Positions 41,164 through 49,392 of a stretch of 64,000 nt of DNA are shown here, piece by piece (within the stretch, counting starts at the first letter, position 1; every line of letters begins with the position of its first letter). The position numbers and the translations under genes were made by a program. The notes below the pieces were generated by a model. That model was not told where the DNA came from, ran no database searches, and saw only the letters and a list, made by a program, of their open reading frames with translations. The DNA is from Streptomyces sp. NBC_01244 (GTDB lineage: Bacteria; Actinomycetota; Actinomycetes; Streptomycetales; Streptomycetaceae), in the NCBI RefSeq assembly GCF_035987325.1, contig NZ_CP108488.1:1364001-1428000 (forward strand), in the 5' to 3' direction.

Positions 41164-41624
41164 TCGTAGAGCCGCCGGTGCCACCAGGCGCGCGGACGGC
41201 CGCTCCAGTCCACCCACCCCCCGGCGGACGGGACCGGGTGCGGGAGCGTGCGGCGGCGGAACTCCTCGTCCAGGCCCCGCAGCACGCGGCCCAGCGCGGT
41301 GCGGGCGACCGGCGGCAGCTCCCGGTACAGGTCTCCCAGGTCGTCCCGGACGACGGCGATGTCGTCGCGTGCGCAGCCGGGGCAGGCCGGGCACTCGGAG
41401 GGGACCAGGAGCAGGGGGCTGCCGGGACCGCTCAGGAAGGTCCGGTACCGGTTCAGCAGGTCGACGATCTCGTAGCCGCGTCCGGGCCGGGCCCAGTGCG
41501 CGGCAGCGGCCGCCGCGGACGACAGCCGGTCCACGGGCGGGAGTTCCCACGCCCAGGCGGGCGGCCGCCTGTTGTCGTACGTTCCTCGTTCGGCGCGCAT
41601 CGCGCCGGGCCGTCTACGCGGCAT
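41154..41624 (-). CDS. hypothetical protein, 156 aa
   Basis: The product (MPRRRPGAMRAERGTYDNRR ... WWHRRLYEGD) has a Trp-rich N-terminal segment (PPAWAWELPPVDRL), a helical centre (YEIVDLLNRYRTFL), one CPACPGC cluster that could bind a metal, and helices to the end. The four-Cys-like spacing has only three Cys (C-x2-C-x2-C). I do not recognise the family. Start ATG 41624 is weakly supported by AAAGGG upstream; ATG 41600 (MRAERGTYD) is an alternative. Its stop lies in the tandem array. Confidence 0.65.
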   Translation of the reverse strand: MPRRRPGAMRAERGTYDNRRPPAWAWELPPVDRLSSAAAAAAHWARPGRGYEIVDLLNRYRTFLSGPGSPLLLVPSECPACPGCARDDIAVVRDDLGDLYRELPPVARTALGRVLRGLDEEFRRRTLPHPVPSAGGWVDWSGRPRAWWHRRLYEGD

Positions 41625-41749
41625 CGCCCTTTCGGCGGGTGATCGTCATGGCGGCCATGATGCCGAGGACCCTTCGGGTCCGGCAAGGGGTTTACGGAGC
41701 CCACCGGGGGCGGCGGCTCCGCGCCCGGTGAACCTTTCCGGTCACAGCA

Positions 41750-41989
41750 CTAGGTCAGGTCGAACTCCCCGCCCCGCGCGTTCAGGACGAACTTGCGCCA
41801 CTCGTCCGGCGCGAAGATCAGCGAGGGGCTTTCGGGGCGGTCGCCGTTGCGCATCGCGATGAACCCCTCCACGAAGGCGATCTGGACGTCACCCGACCCC
41901 CGGCTGCTCGACTGCCAGTCCGCCTCGGTCAGGTCGAGGTCCGGCTTTCCCCAGCCGGCGGGCGCCTTCGAAGTCATGCTCTCTGCCAC
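41750..41989 (-). CDS. DUF397 domain protein
   Basis: The 79-residue product is a DUF397 protein: LTEADWQSSSRGSGDVQIAFVEGFIAMRN and SPSLIFAPDEWRKFVLNARGGEFD. In Streptomyces DUF397 proteins (WhiJ-partner or BldB-neighbour type) usually pair with an XRE regulator and sometimes an ATPase; none is adjacent here, so it is an orphan. GTG 41989 is chosen because GGGAGGAGC lies 6 bp upstream; ATG 41977 (MTSKAPAG) is the alternative. A long hairpin lies upstream. Confidence 0.88.
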   Translation of the reverse strand: MAESMTSKAPAGWGKPDLDLTEADWQSSSRGSGDVQIAFVEGFIAMRNGDRPESPSLIFAPDEWRKFVLNARGGEFDLT

Positions 41990-42050
41990 GTGCGTGCTCC
42001 TCCCGGTACTCCCGGTTCGTCGTCCGGGGGCCAGGTTAGCCATCGCGCGC

Positions 42051-42096
42051 CGTGCCGCACAGGCCACGGTGCGTCACTCGTGGCCTGTACGGCACG
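42051..42096. terminator. 18-bp hairpin between thiolase operon and DUF397 gene
   Basis: The arms at 42051-42068 and 42079-42096 pair over 18 positions with a single mismatch around a 10-nt loop. It begins 23 bp after the stop of the thiolase-like operon (minus strand) and can end that transcript. No U-tract follows. Confidence 0.7.
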
Positions 42097-42118
42097 CGGC
42101 CCGGAATCCGGCTTCCGT

Positions 42119-43294
42119 TCAGGAGCCCGGCTGCTCCGCCCCCACCAGCCACATCGCGAAGAACTGCGCCCCGCCGCCGTACGCGTGCCCCATCGCCCGC
42201 CGGGCGTCCGGGACTTGGTGCTCCCCGGCCTGACCGCGCACCTGGAGGGCCGCTTCCGCGAAGCGGATCATGCCCGAGGCGCCGATGGGGTTGGTGGACA
42301 GCACGCCGCCCGAGGGGTTGACGGGCAGGTCCCCGTCGAGCTCCGTGACTCCGGCCTCGGTGAGCTTCCAGCCCTCGCCCTCGTCGGCGAAGCCGAGGTT
42401 CTCCAGCCACATCGGCTCGTACCAGGAGAACGGCACGTACATCTCCACGGCGTCGATCTCCCGGCGCGGATCGGTGATCCCCGCCTGCCGGTAGACGTCG
42501 GCCGCGCAGTCCTTGCCCGCCTGCGGGGACACGAAGTCCTTCCCCGCGAAGAGGGTCGGCTCGCTGCGCATCGCCCCGCCGTGCACCCAGGCCGGCGGCT
42601 TCGGCGAACGGGCCGCGCCCGCCCGGTCGGTGAGGATCATCGCGCACGCCCCGTCGGAGGAGGGGCAGGTCTCGGAGTACCGGATCGGGTCCCACAGCAT
42701 GGGGGACGCCTGGACCTTCTCCAGGGTGATGTCGTGCTCGTGCAGGTGCGCGTACGGGTTCTTCAGCGCGTTGCGGCGGTCCTTGTACGCGACGAGCGAG
42801 CCCACCGTGTCGGGGGCGCCGGTGCGCCGCATGTACGCGCGCACGTGCGGGGCGAAGAACCCGCCGGCTCCCGCCAGCAGCGGCTGCTGGAAGGGGACGG
42901 GCAGCGAGAGTCCCCACATGGCGTTGGACTCGGACTGCTTCTCGAAGGCGAGGGTCAGCACCGTGCGGTGGACCCTGGCGGCGACCAGGTTGGAGGCGAC
43001 GAGCGCCGTGGAGCCGCCCACCGAACCGGCCGTGTGCACGCGGAGCATGGGCTTGCCGACGGCGCCGAGGGCGTCCGCCAGGTACAGCTCCGGCATCATG
43101 ACGCCCTCGAAGAAGTCGGGGGCCTTGCCGATGACGACCGCGTCGATGTCCGCCCAGGTCAGCTCGGCGTCCGCGAGCGCCCGCGCGGCGGCTTCCCGTA
43201 CGAGTCCCGCGATGGAGACGTCGTGGCGGGCGGCCACGTGCTTGGTCTGGCCGATGCCGACGATGGCCACCGGCTCCTTGCCCGTCGTGCTCAT
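42119..43294 (-). CDS. lipid-transfer-type thiolase homologue without nucleophilic Cys (1)
   Basis: The 391-residue protein has the SCP2/Ltp thiolase fold: VAIVGIGQTKHVAARHDVSI, VNPSGGVLSTNPIGASGM (the thiolase glycine loop), and a C-terminal HAYGGGAQFFAMWLVG. At the place of the usual nucleophile (CxSG) it reads HTAGSVGGSTAL, with no Cys. Related Ltp proteins (e.g. Ltp2 of mycobacteria) are aldolases that cleave steroid side chains together with a DUF35 partner. Its ATG overlaps the stop of the upstream gene as ATGA, making it the last gene of a three-gene operon with such a DUF35 partner. The substrate is unknown. Confidence 0.9.
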   Translation of the reverse strand: MSTTGKEPVAIVGIGQTKHVAARHDVSIAGLVREAAARALADAELTWADIDAVVIGKAPDFFEGVMMPELYLADALGAVGKPMLRVHTAGSVGGSTALVASNLVAARVHRTVLTLAFEKQSESNAMWGLSLPVPFQQPLLAGAGGFFAPHVRAYMRRTGAPDTVGSLVAYKDRRNALKNPYAHLHEHDITLEKVQASPMLWDPIRYSETCPSSDGACAMILTDRAGAARSPKPPAWVHGGAMRSEPTLFAGKDFVSPQAGKDCAADVYRQAGITDPRREIDAVEMYVPFSWYEPMWLENLGFADEGEGWKLTEAGVTELDGDLPVNPSGGVLSTNPIGASGMIRFAEAALQVRGQAGEHQVPDARRAMGHAYGGGAQFFAMWLVGAEQPGS

Positions 43295-44349
43295 GCTCGG
43301 TCCCCTTCCAGGACGGCGACCAGGTTCTGCTGGAGGCAGGGGCCGGAGGTGGCGTGCGCGACGGCCCGGTCGGACTCGCCGCGGTGGATGCGGGCGGCCG
43401 CCTCGCCGATCCGGATCAGGCCGGCGGCCATCATCGGGTTGGCGGCGAGCGCTCCGCCGGAGGGGTTGACGGCGACGTCCCCGCCGAGTCCGAGGGCCTT
43501 GCGGAGCACGACTTCCTGGGAGGAGAACGGCGCGTGCAGCTCCGCGGTGTCCACCGGGGCCTCGAACACGCCCGCGTGTTCGGCGGCGATCCGCGTCGAC
43601 GGGGAGTCGGTGAGGTCGCGCAGTCCGAGGCTGTGGGCCTCGATGCGGTGGTCGATGCCGGTGATCCAGGCGGGCCGCTCACACAGCCGGCGGGCCACGT
43701 CCCCGGCGGCAAGGATGACGGCGGCCGCACCGTCGCCGATGGGCGGGCAGTCGCCGGTGCGCAGCGGAGCGACCTGGTACTCGCCCTGCGCGACGGCTCC
43801 GCTGAGCTGGGCGTGCGGGTTGGCTCCCGCGGAGGCCCGGCTGCGGGCGCCGATCGCGGCGAGCCCGGCTTCGTCGGTCTCCCCCGCGTCGATGAGCGCC
43901 TGGGCCTGGAGGGCGGCCAAGGCCACCGAGTCGGGCCAGAGCGGAGCGACGTAGTACGGGTCGAGCTGGCGGGTCAGCACGTCGCGCACCGACCCCGGCG
44001 AGGATTTCCCGTACGAGTAGACGAGCGCGGTGTCGGCCTCGCCGGTCTGGATCTTGACCCAGGCCTCGTAGAGGGCCCAGGCGCCGTCCATCTCCACGTG
44101 CGATTCGGAGATGGGCGGCCAGGCGCCGACCCCGTCGAGGGTCATGGTGAAGGAGAAGGCCCGGCCGGCGAGGTAGTCGCTGGAACCGGAGCAGGTGAAG
44201 CCGATCTCCCCCGCCTTCAGTCCGGTGGCGGCCAGCACTCGGTGCAGGACCGGCATGACCATCTCGACTTCGCTGAGCTCGTCGGTGCGGCGCAGGTGGT
44301 CGCTCTGCGCGAAGGCGATCACCGCGACCTCGCGGGCGTATCGGGCCAT
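43291..44349 (-). CDS. lipid-transfer-type thiolase homologue without nucleophilic Cys (2)
   Basis: The 352-residue protein is a second thiolase-fold member (VAVIAFAQSDHLRRTDELSE, TCSGSSDYLAGRAFSF, VAVNPSGGALAANPMMAAGL). In the nucleophile position it reads SHVEMDGAWALYEAW, again without Cys. Two unlike Ltp homologues side by side suggest a heteromeric enzyme. Its start codon overlaps the upstream stop as TGATG, and its stop overlaps the next start as ATGA, so the three genes are translationally coupled. A role in cleaving a side-chain acyl-CoA is inferred from family knowledge of Ltp2/DUF35 systems. Confidence 0.9.
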   Translation of the reverse strand: MARYAREVAVIAFAQSDHLRRTDELSEVEMVMPVLHRVLAATGLKAGEIGFTCSGSSDYLAGRAFSFTMTLDGVGAWPPISESHVEMDGAWALYEAWVKIQTGEADTALVYSYGKSSPGSVRDVLTRQLDPYYVAPLWPDSVALAALQAQALIDAGETDEAGLAAIGARSRASAGANPHAQLSGAVAQGEYQVAPLRTGDCPPIGDGAAAVILAAGDVARRLCERPAWITGIDHRIEAHSLGLRDLTDSPSTRIAAEHAGVFEAPVDTAELHAPFSSQEVVLRKALGLGGDVAVNPSGGALAANPMMAAGLIRIGEAAARIHRGESDRAVAHATSGPCLQQNLVAVLEGDRA

Positions 44350-45311
44350 CAGATGAGCTCCTTGTACACGTCGTAGTCCGCGTCCGGCTCTCCGGTGGGG
44401 CGGTAGTGGTCGGGGTAGCGCCCGCCCTCGGTCCAGACGGGTTCGACCCGCAGCCCCATCCGCACCTGGTCGTATGGGATGCCGCCGATCCGGCCGTGGA
44501 GGGCGAGGCCGGCGCCGTCCAGGGCGATGTGGGCGTAGACGTACGGCACTTCGATATCAAGATTCCTGGCCTTGATGTTGACGATGCAGTAGGTGGTGAC
44601 GGTGCCGGCCGGCCCGACCTCGACCCGGTCGCTCGTCGCCACCCCGCAGGTGGGGCAGGCGCCGCGCGGGGGGACGTACACCTTGTGGCAGGAGGGGCAG
44701 CGCTCGCCGATGGTCTTCTGCTCGGAGAGCCCGGCGATGTACGCGGTCTGCGCGCGGCCGGGGCTGTACGAGTAGTCCAGGCGGGCCTCGGCGACGATCC
44801 CGGTGACGGCGTCGGCGAACTCCCCGCTGTGCGGCGTCGCTTGTGCGCCCGCCGCCCCGTCCCCGGCGGGCTCGAAGCAGGCGATGTCGGTGATGGCGCC
44901 GGTCCGCTCCGCGGCCCACCGCACGCGGACCCGCATGCCGGTGGTGACGGCTTCGGGGCCGGGGGCGTCGAGGGCGTGCAGGATCGCGGTGTCGGCGCCG
45001 TCGAGCCGGACGAGCACCCAGGCGAAGGGCGTGGCGAGGGGCTGGTTGGGGCGCGGCGAACCGTTCCAGGCCCAGGTGGTGACGGTCCCGGTGGTGCCCA
45101 CCTCGACCAGGTCGCGGATCTCCTCGGCGGTGACGGGGTCGTACTCGACGGGCGGCACCATCACCTTGCCGTCGGCGGTCGTGACCCCGAGGACGACCCC
45201 TTCGCGCAGCCCGGTGAGGAAGGCGCTCTGCACGGGTCCGAGGGAGCGGGTGAAGGGGAACTCGACGACGAGGGGTGCGCGGAGGATCTCGGGTGGCGAC
45301 GCGGCTGTCAT
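44349..45311 (-). CDS. tandem OB-fold (DUF35) acyl-CoA-associated protein
   Basis: The 320-residue protein contains two DUF35/OB-fold units. The second (about residues 175-305) has the zinc-ribbon Cys pairs CPSCHKVYVPPRGACPTC and the OB segment PAGTVTTYCIVNIKARN. The first (about 15-165: EGVVLGVTTADGKVMVPPVEYDP, VGTTGTVTTWAWN) has the same fold pattern but no Cys ribbon. DUF35 proteins such as ChsH2 bind and activate Ltp aldolases. It is the first gene of the operon with two Ltp homologues. No MaoC-type hydratase partner is seen here. GGCGGGG-rich upstream DNA holds repeats but no clear operator. Confidence 0.92.
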   Translation of the reverse strand: MTAASPPEILRAPLVVEFPFTRSLGPVQSAFLTGLREGVVLGVTTADGKVMVPPVEYDPVTAEEIRDLVEVGTTGTVTTWAWNGSPRPNQPLATPFAWVLVRLDGADTAILHALDAPGPEAVTTGMRVRVRWAAERTGAITDIACFEPAGDGAAGAQATPHSGEFADAVTGIVAEARLDYSYSPGRAQTAYIAGLSEQKTIGERCPSCHKVYVPPRGACPTCGVATSDRVEVGPAGTVTTYCIVNIKARNLDIEVPYVYAHIALDGAGLALHGRIGGIPYDQVRMGLRVEPVWTEGGRYPDHYRPTGEPDADYDVYKELI

Positions 45312-45420
45312 GGGTGGGTCTCCGATGTAGGGGGCGGGGCACTCGCAGCCCCGCCGGGCGAATCAGGCTCTGCAGGTCCCCGTGGGCTCCGCCGGACGAA
45401 TCAGGCACCGCCGGGCCAAT

Positions 45421-45506
45421 CAGGCACCGCCGGGGCCAATCCAGCCCCTCCGGCGTTTGAGGAGCAGGGGTCCGGGGACTGGTCCCCGGCAACGGCGCCG
45501 CACCCG
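45421..45506. repeat. 86-bp intergenic repeat, copy 1
   Basis: This copy matches 45531-45616 at 85 of 86 positions (the single change is T to C in CGGCGTTTGA). It contains the CCGGCGTTTGAGG core shared with 37645-37657 and a perfect hairpin CCGGGGAC-TG-GTCCCCGG (45472-45489). Confidence 0.85.
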
Positions 45507-45530
45507 TGCATCCGGCCCCGCCCCGCGAAC

Positions 45531-45616
45531 CAGGCACCGCCGGGGCCAATCCAGCCCCTCCGGCGTCTGAGGAGCAGGGGTCCGGGGACTGGTCCCCGGC
45601 AACGGCGCCGCACCCG
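45531..45616. repeat. 86-bp intergenic repeat, copy 2
   Basis: This is the second copy of the element at 45421-45506, in the same orientation and separated from it by 24 bp. The near identity indicates recent local duplication. Confidence 0.85.
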
Positions 45617-45668
45617 GACCGCGGACCGCCCCACCGGAACGGGTGGGCCCGGCGCGGGGGCGCGGAAA

Positions 45669-46469
45669 CTACTCCCGCCGATACAGCGCGGGCCGCTTCT
45701 CGGCGAACGCCCGCGCGCCCTCCTTGGCGTCGGCCGTGTCGAAGATCGGCCACCCCCGCAGGAGTTCGGAGGCGAGCCCCTCAGACTCCGTCATCTCCGC
45801 CGTCTCGTAGACGGACGCCTTCACCGCCTCCACCGCAAGCGGCCCACACGCGTTGATCCGCTCCGCGATCTCCAGCGCCGCGGCCAGCGCCGTCCCGTCC
45901 GGTACCACCCGCCCGATGAGCCCGATCCGCGCCGCCTCCTCGGCCGCGTACGGCCGCCCGGACAGCAGCATCTCCAGCGCGTGCGTCCGCGGGATCTGCC
46001 GCGGGAGCCGTACCGTCGAGCCGCCGATCGGGAAGAGCCCCCGCTTGACCTCGAACAGTCCGAAGGTGGCTCCCTCCCCCGCGACCCGGATGTCGGTGCC
46101 CTGGAGGATCTCCGTGCCGCCCGCCACGCAGTAGCCCTCGACCGCCGCGATGATGGGCTTGCGCGGCCGGTGGTGGCGCAGCATCGCCTTCCAGTGCAGG
46201 TCCGGGTCGGCCTTCAGCCGGTCCCGGTACTGGTCGCCCGCCATGCCCTTGCCGGCCAGGGCCTTCAGGTCCATGCCGGCGCAGAAGTCCCCGCCGGCCC
46301 CCGTCAGCACCACCGAGCGGATCGTGTCGTCCGCGTCGGCCTCCAGCCAGCCGTCGTACAGCCCCACCAGCAGCGGCAGCGAGAGCGCGTTCTTCGCCTC
46401 GGGCCTGTTCATGGTGAGCACCAGCGTGGCTCCGTGGCGTTCCACGGTCAGGTGTTCTGTCCCACCCAT
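45669..46469 (-). CDS. enoyl-CoA hydratase/isomerase (crotonase) family protein
   Basis: The 266-residue protein is a crotonase: oxyanion-hole loop GAGGDFCAGMDLKAL, and both Glu positions of hydratases occupied (GGTEILQGTDI and FGLFEVKRGLFP). Length is normal. It likely hydrates a 2-enoyl-CoA in a beta-oxidation-like pathway. It is divergent from the acyl-CoA synthetase at 46644; the inverted repeat CTGAC-N5-GTCAG in the gap probably controls both. It lies downstream on the same strand as nothing closer than the synthetase promoter, so it is a single-gene unit. Confidence 0.95.
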   Translation of the reverse strand: MGGTEHLTVERHGATLVLTMNRPEAKNALSLPLLVGLYDGWLEADADDTIRSVVLTGAGGDFCAGMDLKALAGKGMAGDQYRDRLKADPDLHWKAMLRHHRPRKPIIAAVEGYCVAGGTEILQGTDIRVAGEGATFGLFEVKRGLFPIGGSTVRLPRQIPRTHALEMLLSGRPYAAEEAARIGLIGRVVPDGTALAAALEIAERINACGPLAVEAVKASVYETAEMTESEGLASELLRGWPIFDTADAKEGARAFAEKRPALYRRE

Positions 46470-46533
46470 TGCCGTCCTCCCGTCTCAAGACCTAGAACAG
46501 GTTGCAGGAGGGGCCGGTGCAGTTCAATAGTTT

Positions 46534-46550
46534 TCTGACACCCAGTCAGA
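46534..46550. promoter_or_regulatory. shared operator copy A: TCTGAC-N5-GTCAGA
   Basis: TCTGAC (46534-46539) and GTCAGA (46545-46550) are perfect reverse complements separated by ACCCA. The site lies between the divergent enoyl-CoA hydratase (65 bp away) and acyl-CoA synthetase (94 bp away). The same layout recurs at 53937-53953 and 60576-60592. Confidence 0.7.
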
Positions 46551-46643
46551 TTTCTTGGACGGTCCCCTTCCCTGTTGGGGTTGGCGACGCTCTAATGACC
46601 GCCGAGCAGACCAGCCATGGGATTTTCTGGGTCAGGAGGACCG

Positions 46644-48287
46644 GTGGAGTACAACATTGCCGACCTGTTCGAGTCGGTCGTGGACGTGGTCCCGGACCGC
46701 GAGGCCCTCGTGTACGTGGACCACCCCGGGACCGGCGCCGAGCGCCGCCTCACGTACGCGGAGCTGGACGCGGCGGCGAACCGCATCGCGCACCATCTAC
46801 TGGACAGCGGCCTGAAGGCCGGTGAGCACCTGGGCCTGCACCTCTACAACGGCATCGAGTACCTCCAGACCGTCCTCGCCTGCCTGAAGGCCCGCCTGGT
46901 ACCGGTGAACGTGAACTACCGGTACGTGGAGGAGGAGCTCGTCTACCTCTACAACGACGCCGACCTCGCCGCGCTCGTCTTCGAGGGCGAGTTCACCGAA
47001 CGGGTCGCGGCGGCCCTCCCGCAGACGACGAAGCTCCGCCACCTGATCCGCGTCGGGCCGACCCCCGAGGGCGCCCCGGAGCCCTCGATCGCGCCGGTCG
47101 CGTACGCCGACGCGGAGGCGGCCGGCACGCCGGAGCGCGGGTTCCCGCCCCGCTCCCCCGACGACCTGTTCATCATCTACACCGGCGGCACGACCGGTAT
47201 GCCCAAGGGCGTCATGTGGCGCGCGGAGGACCTCTTCTTCGCCGGCCTGTTCGGCGGCGAGCCCACCGGAGAACCGGTGAAGCGTCCCGAGGAACTGGCC
47301 GAGCGGGTCGCGGCGAAGGGCGCCGGGCTGACCTTCTTCCCCGCGCCGCCGCTGATGCACGGCACGTCCACGCTGACGTCCTTCATCGCCTTCAACTACG
47401 GGCAGCGGGTGGTCATCCACCGCAAGTACGCGCCCGAGGAAGTGCTGCGCACGATCGAGAAGGAGAAGGTCTCCAGCGTCTCGCTGGTGGGCGACGCCAT
47501 GCTGCGACCGCTCATCGACGCCCTCAACGGGCCCCTGAAGGGCACCGACCTGTCCTCCCTCTTCAGCGTCTCCTCCTCCGGCGCGATCATGTCGGAGACG
47601 GTGCGCGCCGAGTTCCAGGCGCTCGTGCCGAACGTGATGCTCCTGAACAACTTCGGCTCTTCCGAGTCCGGCTCGAACGGCCGCGCGACGAACGACTCCA
47701 GCCCGGAGAAGGGCTTCCGGCTGGAGGTCAACGAGCGTACGCAGGTCGTCGACCCGGTCACCCACGAGCCGGTTCCGGTGGGCGAACCGGGACGGCTCGC
47801 GCAGCGCGGGTACGTACCGCTGGGCTACTACAACGACCCCGTCAAGACCGCGGAAACCTTCTTCCAGAAGGGATCCGAGCGGTGGGTGTTGCTCGGCGAC
47901 ATGGCGACCGTTGACGAGCAGGGCATCGTCACCGTCCTCGGCCGCGGCTCCCAGTGCATCAACACGGGCGGCGAGAAGGTGTACCCGGAGGAGGTCGAGC
48001 AGGCCCTGAAGTCCCACCCGGACGTCTACGACGCCCTGGTCGCCGGGGTCCCGGACCCGAAGTGGGGCAGCCACGTCGCCGCGGTGGTCCAGATCCGGGA
48101 GGGCGCCGCCGACCCGACGCTGGACGAGATCCAGGCCCACTGCCGCACCAAGCTGGCGGGCTACAAGATCCCGCGCCAGCTCGTCGTCGCCCCCGCGATC
48201 CAGCGCTCTCCGAGCGGCAAGGCGGACTACCGGTGGGCGAAGTCGGTGGCCACGGAGGCGGACGCGGGCGCGGACACCACGAGCTGA
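46644..48287 (+). CDS. acyl-CoA synthetase (ANL superfamily)
   Basis: The 547-residue enzyme has the AMP-binding P-loop YTGGTTGMPKGVMW, the later NNFGSSESGSNGRA and GDMATVDEQGIVTVLGR motifs, the hinge/A8 region GGEKVYPEEVEQAL and the A10 Lys in SPSGKADYRW. It activates a carboxylic acid to acyl-CoA through an adenylate. It resembles mycobacterial FadD enzymes of the FadD17/FadD19 type by overall layout, but I cannot fix the substrate. GTG 46644 is chosen because AGGAGG ends 4 bp before it; an earlier in-frame ATG (46617) has no such site. It is divergent from the enoyl-CoA hydratase with a shared operator. Confidence 0.93.
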   Translation: MEYNIADLFESVVDVVPDREALVYVDHPGTGAERRLTYAELDAAANRIAHHLLDSGLKAGEHLGLHLYNGIEYLQTVLACLKARLVPVNVNYRYVEEELVYLYNDADLAALVFEGEFTERVAAALPQTTKLRHLIRVGPTPEGAPEPSIAPVAYADAEAAGTPERGFPPRSPDDLFIIYTGGTTGMPKGVMWRAEDLFFAGLFGGEPTGEPVKRPEELAERVAAKGAGLTFFPAPPLMHGTSTLTSFIAFNYGQRVVIHRKYAPEEVLRTIEKEKVSSVSLVGDAMLRPLIDALNGPLKGTDLSSLFSVSSSGAIMSETVRAEFQALVPNVMLLNNFGSSESGSNGRATNDSSPEKGFRLEVNERTQVVDPVTHEPVPVGEPGRLAQRGYVPLGYYNDPVKTAETFFQKGSERWVLLGDMATVDEQGIVTVLGRGSQCINTGGEKVYPEEVEQALKSHPDVYDALVAGVPDPKWGSHVAAVVQIREGAADPTLDEIQAHCRTKLAGYKIPRQLVVAPAIQRSPSGKADYRWAKSVATEADAGADTTS

Positions 48288-48315
48288 CAACGCGCCGCAT
48301 CGCATCGCATCGCCC

Positions 48316-48355
48316 GCCGGCGGGCCGGGGCCCTGAGGGGTCCCGGCCCGCCGGC
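48316..48355. terminator. 14-bp hairpin between convergent acyl-CoA synthetase and hydrolase genes
   Basis: GCCGGCGGGCCGGG (48316-48329) pairs with CCCGGCCCGCCGGC (48342-48355) around a 12-nt loop. A second stem follows at 48365-48413 (17-nt arms, one mismatch). Confidence 0.7.
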
Positions 48356-48364
48356 GTGTTCGTA

Positions 48365-48413
48365 CGCACGGGGCCGGGCGCCTGCTTCGACCGTACGCGC
48401 CCGGCCCGGTGCG
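48365..48413. terminator. second, 17-nt-arm hairpin in the same convergent gap
   Basis: Arms at 48365-48381 and 48397-48413 pair at 16 of 17 positions around a 15-nt loop. With the hairpin at 48316-48355 it separates the stop codons at 48287 and 48422. Confidence 0.6.
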
Positions 48414-48421
48414 GCCGCCGT

Positions 48422-49312
48422 TCAGGCCCCGGTGGCCAGGAACCGCTCGACGCGGGCCGCGAACCACGGCGCTCCGTCCAGCCACGGGAAGTGCCCGCCG
48501 CCCCGCTGCACGTCGACGACGCCCCGCGCGAAGAGCTGCGCGAGCCGGGCGGCGAGGGCCGGGGAGGGATTGGAGTCCAGCTCCCCGGCCAAGACCAGCA
48601 CCTCTCCGGCGAACCGGCCCAGCGCGGCCCGGGTGGCGGGCGGGTCGAAGGCTCCCGGACCGGCGAAGGCGGCGGAGGCCTCGGCGTTCTTCTGGACCGG
48701 GCTCAGTGCCGCGTGGGCGCGCGCCTCCCCGTCCCAGCGCCCGTAGGCGAGCGGCATCGCCGCCGCCCAGTCGGCCTCGGCGGGAACCTCTCCGGCGGCC
48801 AGGGCGGCCAGCGCCCGCTCGTAGGCCGCGATGGCCGTGTCGTAGGGCTCGCTGCCGCCCCTGCGGCGGACGTCCGCGAGGCGGGCTTCCGGGGACTCCG
48901 TGAGGTCCACGGCCCAGCAGGTCGGCGTGATCATGGCCAGTCGGCGCACCCGCCGCGGGTGGGCCGCCGTGTAGAGCAGGGCCAGGTTGCCGGCGGCGGA
49001 ATGGGCGAGCAGGTCGACGCCGTCCAGGCCGAGGTGGATGCGCAACGCCTCGACGTCGGCCACCTGGTGGTCGACCCGGTACGTCGAGGGGTCCGCCGGG
49101 ACCGCGGAGTCCCCGGTGCCGCGCAGGTCGAGCAGGATCAGCCGGCGCCCGGCGGACAGTCCGCCGAGGTCGCCCAGGTAGGCGGAGGCCCGCATGGCGC
49201 CGCCCGGGAGGCAGATCAGGGGCTCCCCTTCGCCCTGGACGTGGTACGCGAGTTCGGTTCCGTCATCAGCGGTGAAGGTAAAGGTGCAGGTGGAGTGCGT
49301 GGAGGTCGACAT
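48422..49312 (-). CDS. alpha/beta-hydrolase
   Basis: The 296-residue protein has the alpha/beta-hydrolase layout: LICLPGGAMRASAYL (oxyanion loop), LILLDLRGTGDSAVP, the nucleophile elbow LLAHSAAGNLALLY (Ser in H-S-A-A-G), an acid after LVLAGELD, and the catalytic His in GGGHFPWLDG. The substrate is unknown. It is divergent from the PaaK-like ligase; two short inverted repeats lie between them. ATG 49312 is chosen; GTG 49318, two codons upstream, is equally possible. Confidence 0.92.
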   Translation of the reverse strand: MSTSTHSTCTFTFTADDGTELAYHVQGEGEPLICLPGGAMRASAYLGDLGGLSAGRRLILLDLRGTGDSAVPADPSTYRVDHQVADVEALRIHLGLDGVDLLAHSAAGNLALLYTAAHPRRVRRLAMITPTCWAVDLTESPEARLADVRRRGGSEPYDTAIAAYERALAALAAGEVPAEADWAAAMPLAYGRWDGEARAHAALSPVQKNAEASAAFAGPGAFDPPATRAALGRFAGEVLVLAGELDSNPSPALAARLAQLFARGVVDVQRGGGHFPWLDGAPWFAARVERFLATGA

Positions 49313-49332
49313 GGACACAATCCCAGCAGACG

Positions 49333-49392
49333 ATCACTCGTTCGAGTAATTGATTTGGCCGCCGGGGTCCGGCAATCTACCGAATGATCGGT
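49333..49392. promoter_or_regulatory. two inverted repeats between hydrolase and PaaK-like genes
   Basis: ATCACTCG-TT-CGAGTAAT (49333-49350, one mismatch) and ACCGA-ATGA-TCGGT (49379-49392) lie in the 108-bp divergent gap. The second lies about 28 bp before the ligase start. Neither matches the CTGAC-N5-GTCAG sites, so a different regulator is likely. Confidence 0.5.

Larger units (their letters stand above)
45312..45668. other. 357-bp repeat-filled intergenic region
   Basis: No gene is supported. It holds two nearly identical 86-bp copies of the intergenic palindrome family (45421-45506 and 45531-45616) and, before them, shorter GCACCGCCGG-type direct repeats. It separates the thiolase-like operon from the enoyl-CoA hydratase gene on the same strand. 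Confidence 0.75.
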
